Origin: Jaapia argillacea MUCL 33604
Lineage: Eukaryota; Basidiomycota; Agaricomycetes; Jaapiales; Jaapiaceae
Length of the DNA: 64,000 nt
Direction: 5' to 3'
NCBI GenBank assembly: GCA_000697665.1
Contig: KL197709.1
Coordinates: 2,293,599 to 2,357,598, forward strand
Of this stretch, positions 56,853 to 64,000 are shown piece after piece; the first letter of the stretch is position 1, and every line of letters starts with the position of its first letter. The translations under genes and the position numbers were made by a program. The notes beneath the pieces are model-generated. The model searched no databases, was not told the origin of the DNA, and was given only the letters and a program-made list of their open reading frames with translations.

Positions 56853-59800
56853 ATGGCCCATCCTGGTGAAGACGATAGAGCTGCAATGTCCCATCAGCCC
56901 AAGAAGAAACGAGTCGAAGACCAGCCTTTGCCACCAGATGTTGGTCAGAAACCCATCCAGTTACAACGTAGACGAGTCTGGCGCGCATGCGAGAGTTGCA
57001 GGTCAGTAGATCTATCATTTTTATGTGGCTCGGCGATAACATCGTCTTTGTCTGTCATTTCCTTTGGGTATCGCAGGAGAAAGAAGATCAAATGTGACGG
57101 ATGTGAACCCATATGCTCCCAATGTGCCAACTCAGGGACCCAATGCACTTGGCTTCAGACGAAGGATAGGGCCGCCCTGAGCAGACAGTGAGTCGGCCAA
57201 GACTCTCCCTATCGCTAATCTTTGTTTGCTTATCATCGTTGATAGCTATGTTCAAGAACTCGAAGCTCGCCTCCTTCACATGGAATCAGTCTTTCAGCAA
57301 CTCGCACCCACACTCCAACAGCTGAATCAGTCTCCTAATGGCGCGAACATCCCTGATTTATCTGCTGTCCTCTCTGCATCGGGCATCGATCCGAACCTTA
57401 CAACCGCTGCACCGCCGCAGCATATCACCGAACCCTTACAGCCTGGGAGTCCCACCACTTCAGATAAGGCTTCGTCGAATTCACCTCAACCGATCAAAGT
57501 TGAGGATGATGTTTCCGAGTCGTTTGGACAGCTCACCCTTGATGAGCGTGGCCATTTGAGGTGGATAGGCGGCTCGTCCACAATGTCCCTCATACAATCA
57601 TTCCGTGCGCTAACGACGTCGCCCCTCAATCGGCTTTCCCCTATGGAGGACGACCCTCGTGCCCCCGGCCCAAGCGCCAACAAGTTGTACTTCCCCGCGT
57701 CCGTCTGGTTTGGCAAAGTGAAAGCCCTTCCTGGCCCGGAGGAGGTAGAATACCCTGAACGTGACCTTGCTGACAAACTCGTGCGTGCTGACCTGTCAGA
57801 CTCGATTTTCGTTTTCTAACGTCCGTGCAGGTTGATGCTTATTTCGCAAGATGTCATTTTCTCCTGCCTGTCATCGACAAGCCCGCCTTCATGCATCAGT
57901 ACACGATTCTGATGGACAATACCACGAACGTACCGCTTCACAAAAACGAAACTCCCTTCATCGCCCTTGTCTTCGCTGTATTCGCATGCGCCGCTCAGCT
58001 GATTGAAGACCACCGACTAGCTGCCGAAGATGCTGAAGGGGGCGGGATGGGCATGATATACTATGAACGGTAAATTTACTCTTGTGACCTCCGTAACCCC
58101 TCTGACAGTATTTTCTAGCGCTTTAATCCTGCATTATATCAGTCATGCTTCGACCCAGAATGCCCATGTTCAATGTTTCATCCTATTGTCCTCTTTCCTC
58201 TGCTCCGTTAACTGCCTCCCCCAAGCCTGGCTCCTCGTTGGGCAAGCTGTGCGAATGGCCCAAGATCTTGGCCTGCATGTGAGTGGCTCAGAGCCAAATT
58301 TGCTATCCGGGTACTCATCGTGATACATTCTCAGCGGTCTCCTCGGCGATTGCAAGTGCCGACGATCGAGAAAGAAACTCGTCGAAAGATTTGGGCAGGC
58401 GTCTATTCGCTCGATCGGATGCTCGCGCTAGCTCTCGGGCGCCCACTCGGAGTGGAGGACGCCGATTGCGACGTTGAGCCCCCGGCAGAGGTTGACGACG
58501 AGGATCTACCCGAATATTTCAAAGGTGCCCTGAATGCTCGACAATACCCCTCCCTCATGTCTGGTTTCGTTGCTCTCACGTCACTATACAAGATTGCAGG
58601 GCGTGTTCTTCGGCAGGTGTACGCCATCGAGATCTGCAAGGACAATTTAGAACCAGAGAAGCGGGCGGAGTTACAGCGGACGGTCGAATCTTTGGACAAG
58701 GATTTGACCAGGTGGTGCGACGACTTGCCCGCTGTATTCAAGTCCAGTCCCATGGATGAGAAGCAAGTTTCAATGGGTGCCGTTCTATGCAGCCATTACT
58801 ACTCCATCTTAACCACCCTGCATCGTAACTTCCTTCCCGTGCGGAGAGATCAGCCGGTTGTCGTGCGATCGACAGCTAAAGCCGTTTCGTCCGCTCGGGC
58901 CTGTATACGCTTGGCACCATCCATCAAGAACGTGGTACCCCCTTCCCATCATCTCGCCTTTTTCATCCAGCATCTCTTCAGCTCCGCTGTTATCATCTTA
59001 CTATATGCGATGCACGTCGCCGATCCGAAGGCATCGCAGGCCGCCATGGAGGAGGCCAGGAGCTGTTTAACCGCCATCGACTCTTGGGAAGGATACTGGC
59101 CTGGGGCGCGGAAGTGCAAGGAGTTACTGCACGATTTGGCCAATACTGCCTCTGCTGCAGTTCAGAAAACTGCTGCTGCACAACGATCGCCTGCGTCGTC
59201 TACGGGACAGGTTCCTCCCTCCAGTCGGCGGGAACGCAAGACATCCAACGTGATGCTACCCCCCGATGTCGTGAGCACGGAGAGGGCGATCAGAAACAAG
59301 CAAAGAAGAGCGTTTTCGCCGGAGTCTCATCACGCAAGACGATCGCACCATTCGAACCCTTATCCAGTCGATAGTAAGTCTCCAATCTCTGGTATATAAT
59401 CAGTTTCTCAACTCTGCACTATAGCGCATCGTGCCAGATCGACGTCTCGAAAGCGTGGATACGGTGACCCTGATGGTGTTCAAGAGCCCCGGGGTTCATC
59501 ATCTGCATACATGAATACACTGTCAAGCTCATATCCGGGACAGTCCCATATCCCAAGTCCTCACAGCTCGCCGGCATCCGTCAATAGCGTTCCGTCTCCT
59601 ACGATGTCAGCTGCCATCGACCCATCAAAGGATAGTCCGCCTCGAGTGGCGAACAGTTCGACATTTGGTTCACTCCATGTACCTTCGTCCCCCACAAACG
59701 TTCCGTTGCCGTCTTCACCTCGTTTCGACTATAACCTTGGCATGTCGTCGAACTCGATGGGGCATTCACCTGCGGACCATTGGAATGGGGCCAACGCCGA

Positions 59801-60155
59801 CTCAAACAGCCTTAACTTCTTCCCATCAGGTTCGCATCAGGCTCAGGCTCAGTCACCCTATCAATCATCATCATGGCAACAACAGCATGGCGCCAATTCA
59901 GCTTTCCTTGGCTATGATGGCGGCATGGGTGTAGACCAGATGAGCGCAGCCTCTCCTTCTTCGTTCTTCGCACCTCCGGGCCTTCCTTTCCGTGGGCTCG
60001 ATTACATTCGCAATTATACCCCTGGCGGATACTCGGGCACCAGCGACCAGGATGCCCTGTGGCAAACATTCGATGCTGGTGCTTTCCGATATGATCCAGA
60101 ACTCCCTTTCACTATCGGGGATGTCGTCCCCGATAATCAAGTGGGCCACGGTTAA
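56853..60155 (+). CDS. Zn2Cys6 fungal-specific transcription factor
   Basis: This is a nuclear regulator of about 900 residues in at least seven exons. The zinc cluster is RVWRACESCRRKKIKCDGC, then EPICSQCANSGTQCTW, with an intron after the first CESCR. A coiled linker follows (YVQELEARLLHMESVFQQL). The fungal-specific domain includes YFARCHFLLPVIDKPAFMHQ, WLLVGQAVRMAQDLGLH and KIWAGVYSLDRMLALALGRP. A Ser/Pro/Gln-rich tail of about 250 residues follows, typical of activation regions. The gene resembles Xln-type regulators in order of parts, but the target genes cannot be read. The first ATG giving the zinc cluster in frame is 56853. Confidence 0.92.
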
Positions 60156-60574
60156 CTATGGAGGACAAATGAATGGCTATTAGGCTGGAAGGTTCTGATC
60201 GCTGCTGTTCCATGCTCCCTCGTCGATGTTTGTCGTCTGATTGTATTTACTCACTCCGTTGTACCATTAGCACCGTCCTGTATCTCCTGCCGCATCTTAC
60301 GATACATACACGAACAATAATGATACCTACTCTTACCGCTTGTTTGTGCCAATGGCCCAATGTGCATCGGACGTGCTTTGTTCCCGCCCCTTTGAGTTGC
60401 CGGGATCAAATATTCACGCCTGTGATTGCCTTGTTGGGAAATTCGTGTAGCAGCGCACCGGCTCCTTGATATCCGACCAGGTGTACTTCATCTCTGGGGT
60501 TTGTGGGGAAACTGCAACACATCTTGCTGACTACCCTCGCCGTACTATTCACCTTTCTGAATTTGTTCTGAATC
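60156..60574. other. Intergenic region
   Basis: This lies between the Zn2Cys6 gene and the acyl-CoA dehydrogenase gene, both on the plus strand. No domain or RNA gene was seen. A small open frame at 60,173-60,469 is probably 3' leader of the regulator or chance. Confidence 0.4.
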
Positions 60575-62641
60575 ATGGCACCTCATCCAGTCGCTGAACT
60601 TACCTCCCCGTCGTCCTGGGCTATGGTGCGCCTTGCTTGTCATAATCATTAAGCTTGGGCTGATTCTTGGTCAGGTCGAGGACAAGTTCTCACCGTTTGC
60701 AAAAGAAACCCTAGCGAAGTTGATTGCTTTCATAGACGTGAGTTCAGCTAACTTTGTCGTATCCACTTATGCCTGACTGGTGGATGTTGTAGGCGGAAGT
60801 TCTTCCTGCAACCAGAATTGCCCACGCACAAATCCCCGCAGATCCTGAGACGCGCTGGAAGACTGTTGTCCCAATCATTGCAGAACTGAAAGTCAAAGCC
60901 AAAAAGCTTGGGCTATGGAATCTCTTCCTCAGCAAGGCCCACTATCCTCAGTTCGGCGTTCCTTTAACCAACCTCGAGGTATGTGAACCTGTGTGATCGA
61001 ACGGCCACTCCATCTGACACCTCACAGTATGCCGTCATGGCAGAAATCCTCGGTCGATCGGGTCCTATGACCTCCGAGGTTGTCAATTGCTCTGCACCAG
61101 ACACCGGAAACATGGGTATGATCACCTTTTGCGCGTCAGACGTTTGCTCAACCCATTCTCAGAGGTATTGGCTCGGTATGGATCTCCTGAACAGCAGAAG
61201 AAGTGGCTCATCCCCTTGTTGAATGGCGAAATTCGGTCAGCCTTTGCAATGACTGAGCGGTTCGGTAAGTCCCCGATCATCTTTCTCAAAGCAGAGCGTT
61301 ACTTAGGTCACTCTAGTCTCTTCGTCTGATGCTACCAACATTCGGACATCTATCCGACAGGAAGGAGATGAGATTGTCATCAACGGCCATAAATGGTAAA
61401 TAACATCCATTTCGTCGTCTGTCCGTGTTGTTCATCTCCTCTCGATTCCCAGGTGGATTAGCGGGGCTGGTGATCCAAGGACAAAGGTTCACCTTGTCAT
61501 GGGGAAGAGCGACCCCAACAACCCGAATACCCACACACAGCAAAGTGTTGTGATTGTCCCTGCTGACGCTCCCGGTGTCACAGTCGTCCGTCCTATGCAT
61601 GTGTTTGGGTACGACGACGCCCCGGAAGGACACTGTGAAGTGAAGTATGAGAATGTCCGCGTCCCCCTTTCCAACCTTGTCCTCGGCTGGGGCAAAGGTT
61701 TCGAAGTGCGTTTGTGGCAACTCCGAATATCCTTCTCAACTGACGATAATCTCTAGATCATTCAAGGTCGTCTTGGGTTCGTTCTAAACATTCTGATGTC
61801 TCAACTCAGCGCAATAATGCCGTCTTGTACTTAGACCTGGCCGCATTCACCATTGTATGCGATCGATAGGCGCTGCGCAAAACGCGCTGGATCTTATGCT
61901 TCAACGTGTGACTGATCCTTCCAGAAAGACCTTTGGCAAATACCTTTACGAGCATGGTATGTCACTTGAGTTAGCTCTGGAGGTCATTCGGCATTGAACG
62001 TGACTTGTTCTCAGGTTCCGTTGTCGCAGAAATTGCCCAATGCCGTGCCGACATTGAAGGCGCCCGTCTCCTCGTGCTCAGTGCTGCCAACCAGGTGTGC
62101 CCACTCGCAATGCTGATACCTCCGAATTGTTTGACTGATGACATCGCGGGCAGATTGATAAAGCGAGAGCAAAAGGTGCATTGAAAGAGATTGGCATAGC
62201 CAAAGTAAGTCAACCCGCGGCACGGGGTGAAATTATCAATTCATCCTTTACCAGTTTGTTGTCCCAGCCATGGCTTGCCGAGTGATCGATAGGGCCATCC
62301 AAGCCTTTGGTGCCGAAGGCGTTAGTCAGGATCAACCTCTGGCACAAGCCTATGCGGGTTTGAGAACCCTCCGTTTGGCCGACGTGAGTGTCTATTCTTA
62401 CAATCGCCTCGAGTCTGTTCTGACCCCATGATGATTCTGCAGGGACCTGATGCTGTTCGTTGCCTCCTTCATCTCCCATTCCCATTGCCTTGTCTAATAT
62501 TTGCTTACTTTCAAGGTCCATATGCAGCAAATCGGTCAACGAGAGCTCAGACGTGCTCCCGCTTTGGCCAAGCGAACTGCCGAAATCAAGAAGAAAGAGA
62601 GGGTGCTCATGGAACGCCTTGGGATGAAAGCTCACGCATAA
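60575..62641 (+). CDS. Acyl-CoA dehydrogenase, ACAD10/11-like
   Basis: This is a FAD-dependent acyl-CoA dehydrogenase of the type found in peroxisomes or mitochondria of fungi. About 440 residues in ten or so exons. The N-terminal helical domain includes [20 protein letters not shown] and [20 protein letters not shown]. The middle beta domain has [29 protein letters not shown], and [20 protein letters not shown], the last diagnostic for the ACAD10/11 group. The FAD/CoA-binding C-terminal domain has [20 protein letters not shown] and ALDLMLQRV, then [20 protein letters not shown] and [14 protein letters not shown]. The ending [15 protein letters not shown] lacks a clear PTS1. A substrate preference cannot be read. 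Confidence 0.9.
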
Positions 62642-62874
62642 AATGTCTTTGATTGCTGCATGATCAGCCCCTCGTGTCGCCTTCTTTGTTATGGATTAGT
62701 GTTTGTATGAATATTCTTGGTTGGCCTTGAGAATACAGTATGGACAAATGTGCATACCCTGTTCGTCCTCGGTTGAATTGGGCTTGTACTCTTCCGGCAA
62801 CTTACTAGAACGCCAAGTATCCCACGGCCAATTCTCCCGAAGCTTCCAAGTTTCTGACCGTACGTTGACCAGCC

Positions 62875-63369
62875 ATGCTTTCCAACCTCATTCGTGACGC
62901 TGCGCGTCGCGCACCCAGGCTACAAAGATGCATGTCGGCCCATGCATCCACACCTGCCAAACCCCAGCCCAGGCTACCAGACAAGAAAATGCGAGCCCTC
63001 ATTTCCCTGTACCACCAAGCCGACACCTTCATCACACTCGAAAACCTTGATGAGGCAATCGATCGCGCATTCACTGGAGATGACACGCGTGGTATCCCCG
63101 ACCAGCCTTGGGAAAAAGCTTACCGCGACCTCGAGAACGAAGTATGGGACCGACGGTCGAGTTCGAGGGTTGGGGACTGGCAGTTCGCTGATGCTGGCCG
63201 AAGAAGTTGGCATGCTTCATCGTGGAGTAACAGTAGGACTGAGAGAGAGGGTGCAGTTGTGGATGCGCTCTATGGTTTGGATGGGAACAGGCCTGGTTTG
63301 GAAATCCTGGAGGAGGAAGCGAAGAATGCTCATGCGGCTGCTGAGGCGGACCGAAAAGGGAGATCGTAG
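62875..63369 (+). CDS. Small mitochondrial-type protein, unknown
   Basis: I do not recognise a named family. It is intronless, 164 residues. The N-terminus MLSNLIRDAARRAPRLQRCM lacks net acid and looks like an import signal. A well-ordered stretch follows: KMRALISLYHQADTFITLEN, LDEAIDRAFTGDDTRGIPDQ, then WEKAYRDLENEVWDRRSSSR. The tail is polar and acidic with RPGLEILEEEAKNAHAAAEA. Its codon use and flanks look like a real gene, set between the acyl-CoA dehydrogenase and the sirtuin. A role in mitochondria is inferred only from the N-terminus. The start is the first ATG in the frame. Confidence 0.65.
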   Translation: MLSNLIRDAARRAPRLQRCMSAHASTPAKPQPRLPDKKMRALISLYHQADTFITLENLDEAIDRAFTGDDTRGIPDQPWEKAYRDLENEVWDRRSSSRVGDWQFADAGRRSWHASSWSNSRTEREGAVVDALYGLDGNRPGLEILEEEAKNAHAAAEADRKGRS

Positions 63370-63568
63370 AGTGTATGTGATTCACCTCCCTCAAGATGAC
63401 CTGGCGTCATATTGACGTTGTTGAACATGCGCAGTGTGGCCCACTCCGTGACTTCGCTCTCATTTTCACCTCCCAAATAACTTGGATTATCCCCATCTCG
63501 TCGTCACCGCACTGCACATATACGTTATGTCGTTGTTAATTCAAGGCTGGAGACCATTGAATCTTTCG

Positions 63569-64000
63569 TTACTCAAGCCCCAATGCCTCGGGCAGTGTCT
63601 CTTCGCATGGACCCAAAAAGAGAAAATCTCCATCTTTATCGCCGCAACTTCTCTCCAGGTTGAAGACGGCCACTTTCCCTCCGTGTCTTTTCACGTCATA
63701 TGCATACCCAGCGGCTGGATAGACCTGTAATGTCCCAAGGTTTTAGATTCCTCTTTGGAAAAGCCGGAGTAAAACTAACTGTCGAGGATGTCCCGACGAC
63801 CAAGCACAAATCTGCTTTCTCCACCAGCTCGTCGATAGCGTCCATGTGGTGAGGTTCCTCCCCAAACCACACTACTCCTGGACGAGCAAGGCTGCCGCAT
63901 TTTGAGCAAGTAGGCAAGTCGCTCGTTGGTATGTTCGGCTCGATAGTACCTGCTTCAACAAGCTCCTCTGTCCCACCTAAAGCAGGTGCCACTGGCGAAT
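63569..64000 (-). CDS. SIR5-type NAD-dependent sirtuin (partial, cut by window edge)
   Basis: This is the C-terminal part of a sirtuin of the SIRT5 class (deacylase, usually desuccinylase or demalonylase), often mitochondrial. At least two exons are present; the gene runs beyond 64,000. The zinc-binding loop shows [20 protein letters not shown], with the GVVWFGE motif of class III sirtuins and the His after it (EEPHH). It continues [20 protein letters not shown], then across an intron (GTTAGT donor) [40 protein letters not shown], and ends EALGLE. The N-terminal NAD-binding domain is outside the window. It lies tail to tail with the 62.9 kb gene. Confidence 0.9.

Noticed and set aside
44878-62641. 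A secondary-metabolite gene cluster (phosphopantetheinyl transferase, Zn2Cys6 regulator, acyl-CoA dehydrogenase)
   Set aside because: The three are far apart, separated by housekeeping genes, and no synthase is present.

Overview
The window is nuclear DNA from a filamentous basidiomycete, most likely an Agaricomycete. The evidence is dense genes on both strands, many 50-60 base introns (nearly all GT-AG), pyrimidine-rich promoters, long Ser/Pro/Gln-rich disordered tails on regulators, and a seven-helix membrane protein family (38.6-40.4 kb) that I know only from mushroom-forming fungi and relatives. I recognise about 28 protein genes with confidence ranging from near certain to fair, plus a few unknowns. 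There are no rRNA genes, CRISPR arrays, plasmid parts or intact transposons. The clade call is inference from content and gene structure.

Layout. 0-6.2 kb is gene-poor: one thiol methyltransferase-like gene (2.4-3.3 kb, minus) sits in decayed or unrecognised sequence. 6.2-15.2 kb holds a Tctex-type dynein light chain, PEX11, a small mitochondrial membrane protein, the Golgi protein TVP38 and an HSF-type transcription factor. 16.4-17.8 kb has an unrecognised gene or gene relic. 17.9-22.4 kb is a minus-strand run: a short-chain reductase, an Sfr1/Mei5-like recombination factor and a large disordered protein. 22.7-38 kb contains CLASP, the mitochondrial rhomboid protease, TRAPP subunit Trs20, a Gln-rich protein, Arp4 and Erb1. 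38.6-45.9 kb contains the seven-helix protein, an LLP-like ribosome-biogenesis protein, SmF, NC2-beta, a Mak32-like pfkB kinase and a 4'-phosphopantetheinyl transferase. 46-54.3 kb contains an F-box protein, mitochondrial aspartyl-tRNA synthetase, an IMD/BAR-like protein, mitochondrial ribosomal protein bL19 and Pab2. 54.3-56.9 kb is another gene-poor stretch. 56.9-64 kb contains a Zn2Cys6 regulator, an acyl-CoA dehydrogenase, a small mitochondrial protein and a SIR5-type sirtuin cut by the right edge.

How they work together: mostly housekeeping genes, not one pathway. Several act in mitochondria (PCP1, MSD1, IMG1, the 8.7 kb and 62.9 kb proteins, probably the sirtuin), several in RNA or ribosome metabolism (SmF, Pab2, Erb1, LLP), and several in chromatin and transcription (Arp4, NC2-beta, the HSF and Zn2Cys6 factors). 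Many genes are in head-to-head pairs sharing 90-280 bp promoters, and tail-to-tail pairs are as tight.

The most interesting signals are in splicing. Within about 6 kb the gene models that match conserved proteins require a one-nucleotide exon (38,881), an AT-AC intron in SmF (41,789-41,847) and a GA-AG intron in the Mak32-like gene (44,435-44,487). A probable GC-AG intron lies at 8.9 kb. All exon boundaries here were read by eye from splice signals and family conservation, not from transcripts.
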